Positions 25,054 through 33,907 of a stretch of DNA of 64,000 nucleotides are shown here, one piece after another. A program made the translations under genes and the position numbers. Positions within the stretch are counted from its first letter, which is position 1; each line of letters starts with the position of its first letter. The DNA is from a virus, in IMG/VR virus record IMGVR_UViG_3300020442_000007, positions 1-64,000 of that record; one strand, given 5' to 3'. The notes beneath the pieces are model-generated. The model had not been told where the DNA came from. It searched no databases and saw only the letters and a program-made list of their open reading frames with translations.

Positions 25054-27291
25054 ATGGTAGAACCTAACGAAGAATTACAATTGGTTTTTGACAAAGCGAT
25101 TAAAGACGCTAAAAAGCTAAATCATGAATATGTAACACTAGAACATTTATTGTTTTCAATGCTTTGTTCTGAAAATTTTTACAATCTTCTAAAAGGATAT
25201 GGTTGTTTAATTGACGAGATGAAAACTAATTTGGAACATTACCTTAAGACTGGTTTGACTGAAATTACTTTAGAAAAAGGTTCGAAATATAAACCTAAAA
25301 AAACACAAACAGTAGAACGTGTTTTAAACAGGGCATTCACACAAGTTTTATTTGCAGGACGTCCACATATTACATTAGGAGATGTGTTATTAAGTATTCT
25401 TTCTGAAAAGAAATCACATGCGGCATTTTTCCTTGATCAAAGCGGAGTTGACAAGGATAAATTTGCAGAATATGTAACAGCAGAATTAGGACAAGATGAT
25501 GCTGAAAGTGCTAGTGCAAGTCAAAGAGCATTAAATGCATTTACAACAAATTTAAATGAGGAAGTGACTAGGAATAAAATCGACCCAGTGATAGGAAGAA
25601 TTGATGAACTTGAATCTATTTCTCTTGCATTAGGTAGACGAACAAAAAATAATGTTTTATTAGTAGGCGATCCTGGAGTAGGAAAAACAGCTATTGCTGA
25701 AGGTCTTGCATGGAATATTGTTAATAAAGCAGTTCCGGAATTCCTTAAGGAATATAATGTTTATATGTTAGATATTGGAGCCATGTTGGCTGGTTCAAAA
25801 TACAGAGGTGATTTCGAAGAAAGGTTCAAACTTGTTTTATCTGGGTTACGACGCAAAGGTAAAACAATTATGTTTATTGATGAAGCACACATGGTAAGTG
25901 GAGCAGGCACGGCAGGAGCAGGCGGTTCTAACGACTTAGCTAATATGCTGAAACCAGCCTTATCTAAAGGCACAATTAAAGTTGTTGCTTCTACCACATG
26001 GGAAGAATACCGTAAACACTTTGAAAGTGATCGTGCTTTGATGCGTAGATTTCAGCGTGTAGCAGTTGACGAACCAACTTCTTCAGTCACAAAAGATATT
26101 TTACAAGGGATTAAAAAATACTACGAGGATTATCACGGTACAGAAATTAGAGAAGACGCAATTGATGAAGCAATCAAATTGAGTGTTAAATATCAACCAG
26201 ATAAAAAATTACCAGACAAAGCAATTGACTTGATTGATCTTGCTTGTTCAAGATTCAATTTGAGCATGCCAGATAAAAAAGTAGTTACTGCAAGCCAAAT
26301 TCAATTTGAACTTTCAAAAGTTGTTAAAATTCCCGCAGAACAGGTGGCAGAAAGAGAAACAGAAAATTTAGTTAATTTAGAAAATAACATTAAAAAAGAA
26401 GTTTATGGACAGGATGAAGCTATTGTATCAATTGTTGACAAAATATTAATTGCTCAAGCTGGATTAAAAGCAGACGATAAACCAGTAGGTAGTTTTGTAT
26501 TTATGGGTCCTACTGGTACAGGTAAAACAGAAACCGCAAAACAACTAGCAAAACATCTTGGAGTAAATTTAGTAAGATTTGATATGAGTGAATATCAAGA
26601 AAGGCATAGTGTTGCTAAATTAATCGGTTCACCTCCTGGATATGTTGGTCATGAAGAAAAAGGCGGATTATTGATTGAAAAATTACAGGAAAATCCTAAC
26701 TGTGTATTACTTTTAGATGAAATTGAAAAAGCACATCCAGACGTATCCCAGCTATTATTACAAGTTATGGACAACGGAAAAATTACAGGTTCAAATGGTA
26801 AAGAAGCAGATGCAAGAAACTGTATATTAATTCTAACTACTAATTTAGGTTCTAAAGATGCCGAGAAAAACAATTTAGGTTTTGGTAGTGACTTAGAGAG
26901 AGTTTATGAAGATGCAGACTTGAAAAAATACTTTGCTCCTGAATTTAGGAACAGGCTTGATGCGACAATTACATTTGCTAAATTATCAAAAGAAACAATG
27001 ATGAAAATTGTAGGTAAGTTTCTATTAGCATTAAAAGATATGGTCAAAGATAAAAACATTAAAATTACTATTGCAGATGAAGCATTAGATTATCTAGTAG
27101 ACAAAGGATTTGACTCCAAGTTAGGTGCACGGCCTTTACAAAGAGTAATTGATCAAGATATAAAAAGACCACTTTCAAAAGAGTTACTTTTTGGCAATTT
27201 GAAAAACGGAGGTACTGTTCATATAGATGTAAAAGAGAATGAATTGGTATTTAAATCCAAGCCAGTGAAAAAGAAAGTAAGTACCCTTTGA
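25054..27291 (+). CDS. clpA: ClpA-type AAA+ protein unfoldase
   Basis: A 745-residue HSP100 protein. Residues 1-145 are the Clp N-domain repeat pair (AKKLNHEYVTLEHLLFSML; GRPHITLGDVLLSIL). AAA1 has Walker A GDPGVGKT at 205-212 and Walker B TIMFIDEAH; AAA2 has GPTGTGKT at 485-492 and VLLLDEIEKAH. There is no ClpB-type middle coiled coil, so it is ClpA-like, and the length is close to E. coli ClpA (758). Leu608-Gly-Phe610 sits where ClpA/ClpX carry the ClpP-docking loop (hydrophobic-Gly-Phe/Leu), so it may drive host ClpP. It has its own perfect promoter. No clpP or clpS gene is in the window. Confidence 0.9.
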   Translation: MVEPNEELQLVFDKAIKDAKKLNHEYVTLEHLLFSMLCSENFYNLLKGYGCLIDEMKTNLEHYLKTGLTEITLEKGSKYKPKKTQTVERVLNRAFTQVLFAGRPHITLGDVLLSILSEKKSHAAFFLDQSGVDKDKFAEYVTAELGQDDAESASASQRALNAFTTNLNEEVTRNKIDPVIGRIDELESISLALGRRTKNNVLLVGDPGVGKTAIAEGLAWNIVNKAVPEFLKEYNVYMLDIGAMLAGSKYRGDFEERFKLVLSGLRRKGKTIMFIDEAHMVSGAGTAGAGGSNDLANMLKPALSKGTIKVVASTTWEEYRKHFESDRALMRRFQRVAVDEPTSSVTKDILQGIKKYYEDYHGTEIREDAIDEAIKLSVKYQPDKKLPDKAIDLIDLACSRFNLSMPDKKVVTASQIQFELSKVVKIPAEQVAERETENLVNLENNIKKEVYGQDEAIVSIVDKILIAQAGLKADDKPVGSFVFMGPTGTGKTETAKQLAKHLGVNLVRFDMSEYQERHSVAKLIGSPPGYVGHEEKGGLLIEKLQENPNCVLLLDEIEKAHPDVSQLLLQVMDNGKITGSNGKEADARNCILILTTNLGSKDAEKNNLGFGSDLERVYEDADLKKYFAPEFRNRLDATITFAKLSKETMMKIVGKFLLALKDMVKDKNIKITIADEALDYLVDKGFDSKLGARPLQRVIDQDIKRPLSKELLFGNLKNGGTVHIDVKENELVFKSKPVKKKVSTL

Positions 27292-27292
27292 T

Positions 27293-27727
27293 ATGAAATA
27301 TTTTATCACTGGCACACGTCGAGGTCTTGGTGCAAAATTAGTAAATAAGTATGGAAACTGCGGATCACTTGAAGACTGTGACATTTTTATTAACTGTAAA
27401 CACGATGGATTTAAACAAGTAGAACTTTTGTATGAAGCTGCAAAATTAAACAAAAAAATAATAAACATTGGTTCAAATTCTCCAGATCAAGATAAAAGTA
27501 AACCGCACATATATGCAGTAGAAAAATCAGCTTTAGATAAAGCTAATAGTCAACTTTTTTATCAAGGTGTAGACACTACTGTTGTTAGATTTGGATATTT
27601 TGACAGTCCAAGAGTGAAAAGAGTGCAAGAAAACAAAATGAGTATGGATTATTGTTGTTCAGTTATAAACTGGATTATAGAGCAACCACACAGAGTAAAA
27701 GATATAACCATATGCCCTTCAATTTAG
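27293..27727 (+). CDS. Miniature SDR-family (NAD(P)-binding) protein
   Basis: A 144-residue protein. FITGTRRGLGAKL at residues 4-16 is the T-G-x3-G-x-G dinucleotide loop of short-chain dehydrogenases, NIGSNS (~65-70) is the strand with the catalytic Ser region, and YAVEKSALD gives Tyr74-x3-Lys78, the catalytic pair. It is about 100 residues shorter than a normal SDR: the second half of the coenzyme fold between loop and active site is compressed. Activity is uncertain. It follows the clpA stop by 1 nt. A reductase or regulator sensing NAD(P)H is possible. Confidence 0.65.
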   Translation: MKYFITGTRRGLGAKLVNKYGNCGSLEDCDIFINCKHDGFKQVELLYEAAKLNKKIINIGSNSPDQDKSKPHIYAVEKSALDKANSQLFYQGVDTTVVRFGYFDSPRVKRVQENKMSMDYCCSVINWIIEQPHRVKDITICPSI

Positions 27728-27739
27728 ATAGAACATACT

Positions 27740-28408
27740 ATGACTACAAATTATTTTATAAATCAAAAAGAAACAAAAAAATTATTTTATAATCAATATC
27801 TATACAAAGCAGCATTACACAACCCTTTAGCCACTATATTTAGAGATAAAAACTTTACATACGCAAGACAACAGTTAGATATTCTTCAATTAAAATATGA
27901 AAGTGGCAAAAAACTACAACTTAACCAACATAGGAAAAGTGTTTCAGTAGAACAATTTGTTGCGGCAAAATTTTTGCTTGCCGAATTAGATAATAGAAAT
28001 GATTATCAAATTAGGATAGAATGTCCTAGAATGTCAATTTATTCCAATGATAAAAAATGGTTAAAATACTTAATGAGCAAGCCATTAAAGTTTTTTGAAT
28101 TCTATTCCCCTGATCAAAAACACATACATTTATTGCAAAAAAATACTATTCTTGTAAATGATGTTAATTTTAAGTACAAATATAAGGTCACTTTAAACAA
28201 CAAAGTAGATCCCAATTTCTACAATTGGCTTGTCAATAATCCTACTAAAGTTAAAGTTGGCGATACTTGTTTAGAAGGTATAAAAAAAGGGCAATATGTG
28301 CGTGGATTTTACTTGTATATAACAGATGAAAAAATTTTAACTTTAGTAAATTTAATGATAGGTTCGCAAATAGCCCGTATTGACAATATAGTATACAAAA
28401 GCAGTTAA
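27740..28408 (+). CDS. Conserved unknown protein
   Basis: A 222-residue basic, Lys/Asn/Tyr-rich protein with no recognised motif, signal or membrane segment. Blocks of interest are HRKSVSVEQFVAAKFLLAEL (~74-93), a likely helix, and IRIECPRMSIYSNDKKWLKYL (near 97-117). The C-terminal part, YVRGFYLYITDEKILTLVNLM, looks like a strand-helix ending a compact domain, perhaps nucleic-acid binding given its charge. It is the last gene before the late operon at 28423. I do not assign a function. Confidence 0.5.
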   Translation: MTTNYFINQKETKKLFYNQYLYKAALHNPLATIFRDKNFTYARQQLDILQLKYESGKKLQLNQHRKSVSVEQFVAAKFLLAELDNRNDYQIRIECPRMSIYSNDKKWLKYLMSKPLKFFEFYSPDQKHIHLLQKNTILVNDVNFKYKYKVTLNNKVDPNFYNWLVNNPTKVKVGDTCLEGIKKGQYVRGFYLYITDEKILTLVNLMIGSQIARIDNIVYKSS

Positions 28409-28409
28409 G

Positions 28410-28417
28410 GATAAATA
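28410..28417 (+). promoter_or_regulatory. T4-type late promoter (GATAAATA) of the virion operon
   Basis: GATAAATA just after the stop of the preceding gene and 6 nt before the ATG at 28423. With a T4-type start ~12 nt downstream, the RNA would begin at or just after this ATG, so it may mainly serve 28775 and the long operon after it. Confidence 0.5.
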
Positions 28418-28422
28418 ATAGT

Positions 28423-28764
28423 ATGCCGAGTTATAGCGAAATAATACTATCAAATCAAGTTCATCCTGGAGACAGTACAAGTGAAACTGTTACTGGAACC
28501 AAGTTTAAAGGCGATGGATACTATGGTAGAGCAGATGGATTTCATACTGTTCAGTACAACGTATCTGGGTTCAGTGGAAATATAAAGATGCAAGGAACAC
28601 TTGCAACTAATCCTACTGACTCTGATTATTTCGATATTGCAGGCACAGAAAGCACAGGCTCTAATGGCTCATTTTTTAAAAATTTTACAGGAAATTATGT
28701 ATGGGTCAGAGCTGTAGTAACATATACAGATGGAACAGTACAAAGTATACTTTTAAATCATTAA
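28423..28764 (+). CDS. Small beta-sandwich virion protein
   Basis: A 113-residue protein rich in Gly/Thr/Ser/Tyr with alternating strands (YHTVQYNVSGFSGNIKMQGT-like region, then FDIAGTESTGSNGSFFKNFTGN, VWVRAVVTYTDGTV). The pattern is of a discoidin- or Ig-like beta-sandwich with no catalytic residues. Such small proteins decorate virions or fibre tips in marine phages. It starts the late block and is followed 10 nt later by the 997-aa protein. Its exact role is unknown. Confidence 0.55.
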   Translation: MPSYSEIILSNQVHPGDSTSETVTGTKFKGDGYYGRADGFHTVQYNVSGFSGNIKMQGTLATNPTDSDYFDIAGTESTGSNGSFFKNFTGNYVWVRAVVTYTDGTVQSILLNH

Positions 28765-28774
28765 GGACGGAACT

Positions 28775-31768
28775 ATGGAAAATTTTATAAGTGTGTCTAT
28801 TCCAAGCAGAACAGCAAAGAAAGCTGTATTATCGAAAATGATATCATCTGCCGGTGGACATCTACATGAAGGAGAACCAAATTATGGTATCTTTGAAGGT
28901 GATGATAAAAATATCATTTTAAAGTTAGAAATACCAAATCAAATGAATGCAAAAGATTCAGATATGGTAGCACATAACTTATCAGAAGATTTATTTAATT
29001 TAGGCTATAGTGATTTCGACATTGAAATAAGTTCCGATCCGCAAGAAGAAAATACTTTAGAAAGCACTGACTGGCATACCATCGATGAAGCACCTATACA
29101 AATAGTACAAATTGGTCCTAAAGGAGAGTATGTAAATTTCAACATAGACAAAAGTTTACCATCTATAGAAGTTATAGGCCCAACAGGAAAACCAAGAAGA
29201 ATTCATGGTACTCCTGCTCAGCTTGCAAAAGCACAAGCTGATTTAGAAAAAAAGGGCTCACAAATTACAAAGCCAATTAAAGCAAAAGGCGGTGTACAAG
29301 GTGTTACATTCAACAAAGATGGTAGTATGAAGAGAGACGGTGATGCCGCTGTTAAAAAAGATCCAAATTTAGTGCCAGATAAAAAGTCAGCACCAGGTGC
29401 GGAACCTGGAAGTAGAGACGCATTAATGGCTATTGTTAACCAATATGCAAAACAAGGTATGACCTTAGCAGATGTAGACGCTATGGAAAGAGCAGCTATT
29501 GCTTCTGAAACAAAATCAGCTCCTGACGATGCAAATATTTTAAGTAAAGCGTTTCAAGGATTTAAACGTTTTGCAAGAAATAAAGATTGGAGAGTAAAAT
29601 TTGTTTTAGCTAGTGCCGCAGAAAAAATGCAACTACCAGGATTATTTAATTCAAAAGGTAATTTTATTTACATGGCAGAAGACAGTCAGGGTGATGATGG
29701 GTTCGAACAAGGCGGACCATCTTCGGCTGCTGGAGCAAGTTTAGAGGACTATATGACTCTTGCTAAAGTAGGCTTAGTCCCAGCTAGTAAATTAGAAAAA
29801 ATACAAAAAGCATTTGCCAATCAACCCAAGAATATGGAAAAAGTAAATGCTATTGTTGCCGCACAAAAGGCAGCTACAAGCAAAACAGTTTCCGGCGATT
29901 TACCAGGTGATGGTAAAACAGATGCGGAAAGAAGTAGTGGCGCTGGTCAAGGTGTTGATACAGGCACTGATACAAATAAATTCGCTGACTTATCAAGAGC
30001 AGAAGCAAGTCAATTATTGTTTGACAAATTGAAACAACTTAGAGAATTAATACGTAATAATCCTGAACCACGCGGTGTTGTAGCAGAGAACAAAAAAATA
30101 CTAATGCGTAAACTGCACAATAACTTTATTTTTGAAGATGCGGCCGCAGACAAAGCTATTGCAGAACTTGTTGCAGATATTGAATTATTAATACCTAAAG
30201 TAAGTGATGCAAATGCCCGTATTGCAACACAGGCAGTTAGTAAAGCAAAGCCATATGTAAGACGACACAAAGCTGTGGCTAGTGCTACTGTTAAAAAAGA
30301 CAAAGAAAAACCAGCAACTGATAAAAAATCAGATGCAGACGACCCTGTAAAAAGATTAAACATTCCAGGTAATCCGTTAGCAGACTTTGCTAAATCAGGA
30401 AAAGGTGGATTAGCAAACGATCCAGATGAACAACTTGCAATAGATGAATTGCAAGCATTTTTAAATATTCCTGTAACAGGAAAATATGATCAAGCTACAA
30501 GAGATGCTGTATCTGCATACCAAAAAGCAAATGGCCTTAAGGTAGATGGAGATGCAGGACCAAATACAATAGCAAAAATGATGGGTGTAAATCCACAGGA
30601 TCTTACAGATCCTAATAGAAGTGATGCTAAAGCTAAATCTAAAGAAAAATCAGCTGCTGATCAACGTAAAGCAGATGCTAAGAAAGATTTACGAAATGGT
30701 GTTGCTCCACCAGAAGAACAAAAGCTAGAAGATGCTATCAAGTTTAACTGGAAGGGCAAAAGCTATTATGTAAGCACAACTAAAGTTGAAAAAAATGAAG
30801 CTAACAACAATATTGCTTGGGTATTTTACAAAGATGAAAAACTAACGCAAGGACAAAAAGTTGCTGTGCTAGGTTCACATTGGGAAGCTCAGTTAGAAAA
30901 AGAACTTCAAAGACGAGCTGAAGCAGGAAGTAAAAAAGCTAAAGAGGCTTTAGAAATAATCAATCCAGAAGGCACTGAACCTAAGTTCCAAGGAATGCAA
31001 ACAGGTGGTAGAGAAGATGGAGCTGCATATAAAGTTGTTACAGGAAGTGGTCAAGGTAGAAGGTTTACAACATTTGACAAAGACGGCAACAGAGTAGACG
31101 ATGGTCGCGGAGGCGGTCCTAACTTACCAAGCAAACAAGAATATGCAAAAAATAATCCTGTAGATGATACGGAAAAAGAACCAAAAATGCAAGCCAATCA
31201 AACTGGTGATGCTGACAAAAAAGATACAAAGACTGATACAGACGATGCAGGCCCACAGGATGATACAGAGAAAAAAGCTGACACAGATAAAAAAGATGAT
31301 ACAGATAAAAAAGATGGTGAAGCTGAAACACCTAAAATAGGCGGTAATCAGCTTAAAGCTATTCAAAAGAATGCACAATTACTGTATGATGCTGGAGATA
31401 TTTTGACTGGCACTGACGAGGATGCTGTTGCAAAAGTAATTAACAGAATTACTAATGTAGGTATTTACAATGCATTAGATAAAGAGTTTAAAGCTCTAGA
31501 AGATAACAAGAAAAAATTAAGCATGTTTGATTACTTGAAAAAAGAAATGTATGATGGCGTTACTGGTAGTGGCAAAGATTTTGATAGATATTTCCTTGCT
31601 ATACTTAGAAAGAAAGGTATTGCTCACACGCTACCAAAAGACATGTTACCTCGTAAAGGAAAACGTAGAGGCAAAAACGTTACATTAGGTGGTAGTTATA
31701 CAACTAAAAACTTTGGAGATTCATATGATGACAAAGGCAAATTTATAGTCAAAGGATCAAAAAAATGA
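28775..31768 (+). CDS. Large virion protein with peptidoglycan-binding domain
   Basis: A 997-residue, Lys/Ala/Asp-rich protein. The N-terminal ~110 residues form a folded unit (ISVSIPSRTAKKAVLSKMIS...DIEISSD). The middle is mostly disordered, with charged repeats. Residues ~545-610 are a PG_binding_1 domain (DELQAFLNIPVTGKYDQATR; AYQKANGLKVDGDAGPNTI). Near 800-855 is a low-complexity Asp/Lys/Thr run (DTEKKADTDKKDDTDKKDG). The C-terminal ~140 residues are ordered (KVINRITNVGIYNALDKEF) and may be a lytic or packing domain, but I see no catalytic motif. It heads the operon of proteins with capsid-targeting-like starts although it lacks that start itself. Confidence 0.6.
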   Translation: MENFISVSIPSRTAKKAVLSKMISSAGGHLHEGEPNYGIFEGDDKNIILKLEIPNQMNAKDSDMVAHNLSEDLFNLGYSDFDIEISSDPQEENTLESTDWHTIDEAPIQIVQIGPKGEYVNFNIDKSLPSIEVIGPTGKPRRIHGTPAQLAKAQADLEKKGSQITKPIKAKGGVQGVTFNKDGSMKRDGDAAVKKDPNLVPDKKSAPGAEPGSRDALMAIVNQYAKQGMTLADVDAMERAAIASETKSAPDDANILSKAFQGFKRFARNKDWRVKFVLASAAEKMQLPGLFNSKGNFIYMAEDSQGDDGFEQGGPSSAAGASLEDYMTLAKVGLVPASKLEKIQKAFANQPKNMEKVNAIVAAQKAATSKTVSGDLPGDGKTDAERSSGAGQGVDTGTDTNKFADLSRAEASQLLFDKLKQLRELIRNNPEPRGVVAENKKILMRKLHNNFIFEDAAADKAIAELVADIELLIPKVSDANARIATQAVSKAKPYVRRHKAVASATVKKDKEKPATDKKSDADDPVKRLNIPGNPLADFAKSGKGGLANDPDEQLAIDELQAFLNIPVTGKYDQATRDAVSAYQKANGLKVDGDAGPNTIAKMMGVNPQDLTDPNRSDAKAKSKEKSAADQRKADAKKDLRNGVAPPEEQKLEDAIKFNWKGKSYYVSTTKVEKNEANNNIAWVFYKDEKLTQGQKVAVLGSHWEAQLEKELQRRAEAGSKKAKEALEIINPEGTEPKFQGMQTGGREDGAAYKVVTGSGQGRRFTTFDKDGNRVDDGRGGGPNLPSKQEYAKNNPVDDTEKEPKMQANQTGDADKKDTKTDTDDAGPQDDTEKKADTDKKDDTDKKDGEAETPKIGGNQLKAIQKNAQLLYDAGDILTGTDEDAVAKVINRITNVGIYNALDKEFKALEDNKKKLSMFDYLKKEMYDGVTGSGKDFDRYFLAILRKKGIAHTLPKDMLPRKGKRRGKNVTLGGSYTTKNFGDSYDDKGKFIVKGSKK

Positions 31769-32346
31769 AAATCTTTGAAATTACAGAAGATAGGTCAACG
31801 GGCAGTTTAAATGAGTTCTCATATAAAGGTATGAAAACCGTAATGAAAAACGGTCGTAAAGTTTACGGGCACGAATTAACAAATAAACTTTGGGCGTCTG
31901 AACAGGATGCCCGAAGTGATTATTTTGCTAAGAAAACCGAAAAGGATATAACGGACACAAAAGACAGATTTTTAAAATTAATGCAAAAAGTTAATCCAAA
32001 AGCCGATGCTCATAAAGCATGGGTTAAGTATTCAAGTAATTTTGGTATGAATTTGAAAGCTCTAAAGGCAAGTTTAGATAAACAAGAAAAAGCAATGGGG
32101 CTACGTGAATTTGAAAAATTAACAACTTTCAAAGGCAAAAGCAGTGATGTACAAGACTTTAAAGAAGTTACTCCAGAAGAACTTAAAAAAAGATTAGGTG
32201 ATATTCTAGGAGCGTTGGGTGCAAGCGGTGCTTTACAAAATTTAGAAAAAAACTTCAATAAAATGTTGCAACAATTTAAAGGTGATATTGAAGTGATGGA
32301 TAAGATATTGCAGCAGAAAGAAGACGAGCTTGGGTTATCGATATGA
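31765..32346 (+). CDS. Putative internal head protein, CTS-like start
   Basis: A 193-residue, Lys-rich, mostly helical protein. It begins MKIFEITEDRSTG, one of seven operon members with the shared M-[KR]-hydrophobic-x-E start. After it come YKGMKTVMKNGRKVYGHELT and a long helical part (DTKDRFLKLMQKVNPKADA; LQNLEKNFNKMLQQFKGDI). No enzyme motif is visible. Overlaps both neighbours by 4 nt (ATGA), so translation is coupled. I infer a DNA-associated protein packaged in the head; charge and helicity resemble T4 internal proteins. Confidence 0.5.
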   Translation: MKIFEITEDRSTGSLNEFSYKGMKTVMKNGRKVYGHELTNKLWASEQDARSDYFAKKTEKDITDTKDRFLKLMQKVNPKADAHKAWVKYSSNFGMNLKALKASLDKQEKAMGLREFEKLTTFKGKSSDVQDFKEVTPEELKKRLGDILGALGASGALQNLEKNFNKMLQQFKGDIEVMDKILQQKEDELGLSI

Positions 32347-32672
32347 GATTAAACGAATTCACAGACAAAGAAGAATTACCATTTGACGTAGTAGATGATA
32401 CACTTGTATTCATGCGTAATGATCCTGTCTTCTATCGCAAATATTATTATCCAGCAGTATGTGAACTTGCTGATTGCCAACGTGCAGGCAAAGATGCTGA
32501 CCCAAAAAAATATCTCACACCTATGATTGAAAAAGGTTGCGATGCATATGTTAAAAAATACAACGTAGGACGTAATTCAGAAGAAGTTTTCACAGCTGAA
32601 GACCGCACAAATCTCCTTCAAAAAATAAATGATGAAGAAACTGAAAATATTCGAAAAGGCGATTACACGTGA
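32343..32672 (+). CDS. Small conserved protein with CTS-like start
   Basis: A 109-residue protein beginning MRLNEFTDKEELPFD, another copy of the shared start. The body, LVFMRNDPVFYRKYYYPAVCELADCQ (two overlapping blocks near 22-48), has two Cys and an aromatic cluster, then KYLTPMIEKGCDAYVKKY and an acidic tail. No fold is recognised; the compact, conserved-looking core suggests a specific function rather than a filler protein. It overlaps both neighbours by 4 nt and sits directly before the nucleotidyltransferase. Confidence 0.5.
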   Translation: MRLNEFTDKEELPFDVVDDTLVFMRNDPVFYRKYYYPAVCELADCQRAGKDADPKKYLTPMIEKGCDAYVKKYNVGRNSEEVFTAEDRTNLLQKINDEETENIRKGDYT

Positions 32673-33448
32673 AAATCTATGAAGTTACAGGCGCAAACAA
32701 AACAGCTTCTTTTGCACTAGGTAGATTAAATCCAGCAACTACCGGACACGAACTTCTTGTAAATGCAATAAAAAAAGAACAAGGTGACTCTTTCTTATTC
32801 CTTACTGATAGGGCGCCAAAGCTACCAAAAGATCCGTTAACATCAGAAGATAAATTAGACTGGGCTCGTAAGAGTTTCAATGGTATAAGTATTGGACTTG
32901 CAAAAAATGTTTTAATAGCTGCGGATAGATTATACAAACTTGGGTATAGAGATATTGTTTATTTAGAAGGTATAGATCCGGAAAAACCTTTTCCTTTATC
33001 AAAGCTAATTAAAGATTATAATGGTGTTAAGAAAGATCTACATGATTATAATTTTAATAGTATAAGAGTAGTACAACTTCCAAGAAATGCAAGTGCTGCA
33101 GATGCTAGTGGGATGAGTGCAAGTAAATTACGTCAAACAGTTATGGATAATAATTTAGAAGAATTTAAAGCAGGAGTTACACAAATAGCACAACCATATG
33201 CAGAAGATATGTTTAAAAAATTACAAGGCATAATGGGAGTTGATCCTGTAGAAGAAGGATTGTTAGATTTAATAAGTTTTTCAGGAAATGAAATGGAAGA
33301 AAAATACATTCCATTTGTTATAAAAAATGTTAGGAGATATGGTACTCAGAGAACTGAAAGATTGTTAGTTAAAAAATTTCCTAAAATTAAACCAGTAGAC
33401 GTAAAGAGAGCTATGAGACAAGCTCTAGATATTATGAACAAAGGCTAG
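32669..33448 (+). CDS. Cytidylyltransferase-fold nucleotidyltransferase with CTS-like start
   Basis: A 259-residue protein started by GTG in a 4-nt overlap. It begins MKIYEVTGANK, the shared start. FALGRLNPATTGHELLVNAI (residues 15-34) is the strand-loop with T24-T-G-H27, the H/T-x-G-H motif of adenylyl/cytidylyltransferases (NMNAT, FAD synthetase, TagD). The second motif, ADASGMSASKLRQTV (~145-159), matches ISxSxxR. YLEGIDPEKPF lies in between. The last ~60 residues form a separate helical unit. Such an enzyme would move a nucleotide from NTP to a small molecule; the substrate is unknown. In a virion operon it may be injected and modify host NAD or RNA pools. Confidence 0.65.
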   Translation: MKIYEVTGANKTASFALGRLNPATTGHELLVNAIKKEQGDSFLFLTDRAPKLPKDPLTSEDKLDWARKSFNGISIGLAKNVLIAADRLYKLGYRDIVYLEGIDPEKPFPLSKLIKDYNGVKKDLHDYNFNSIRVVQLPRNASAADASGMSASKLRQTVMDNNLEEFKAGVTQIAQPYAEDMFKKLQGIMGVDPVEEGLLDLISFSGNEMEEKYIPFVIKNVRRYGTQRTERLLVKKFPKIKPVDVKRAMRQALDIMNKG

Positions 33449-33452
33449 ACAG

Positions 33453-33671
33453 ATGGATGAACTAGCATACATTAAAAAACTAGCTGGCGTAAATGAATTT
33501 AAAGGATACACAGAATACCAAATAGATGAAAATCCAAGTATTACAGCGGCAGGAATTAAAAAGAAAGAAAAGAAACTAGGGCTTAAACCAGGCGATCCAG
33601 ATTGGTTTAAATTATGGTTTAGTAAACCATACATGACAGGGGCAGTACAATTTAGAGGAAGAAAAAAATGA
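33453..33671 (+). CDS. Small unknown protein of the virion operon
   Basis: A 72-residue basic protein starting MDELAYIKKLAGVNEFKGYTEY and later KKEKKLGLKPGDPDWFKLWF. AGVNEFKGY recalls AGINEK in the protein at 39687 and may be a small shared motif. It lies 4 nt after the nucleotidyltransferase and overlaps the next gene by 4 nt. No membrane segment or catalytic motif is seen. Confidence 0.5.
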   Translation: MDELAYIKKLAGVNEFKGYTEYQIDENPSITAAGIKKKEKKLGLKPGDPDWFKLWFSKPYMTGAVQFRGRKK

Positions 33672-33907
33672 AAATGTTTCTAATAGTAATTGCAATGATA
33701 GCTAGTCCAGGTTCTAAGGATACGGATTTATATATAATACAAGAACCTAATTTCAAACAACCTCAACATTGTTTACAATTTGTTCAAATCAATACCCGTC
33801 CTTTAATTGAAAAAGCAAAATCTGTATACCCTACCCAAGAAGTTGAAAATATTTATTGTATTACTGAAGAAAAATTAAAGGTATTAATTAGCGGAACCAA
33901 GGCATGA
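33668..33907 (+). CDS. Small exported two-cysteine protein
   Basis: A 79-residue protein with a short hydrophobic N-terminus (MFLIVIAMIASPG) that may be a signal, then two Cys (QHCLQFVQI and NIYCITEEKL) about 31 residues apart. The layout, hydrophobic start plus two Cys each followed by a hydrophobic residue, parallels the protein at 14607. It overlaps both neighbours by 4 nt, so it is made with the internal-protein set although it lacks their start signature. Function unknown. Confidence 0.5.
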   Translation: MKMFLIVIAMIASPGSKDTDLYIIQEPNFKQPQHCLQFVQINTRPLIEKAKSVYPTQEVENIYCITEEKLKVLISGTKA

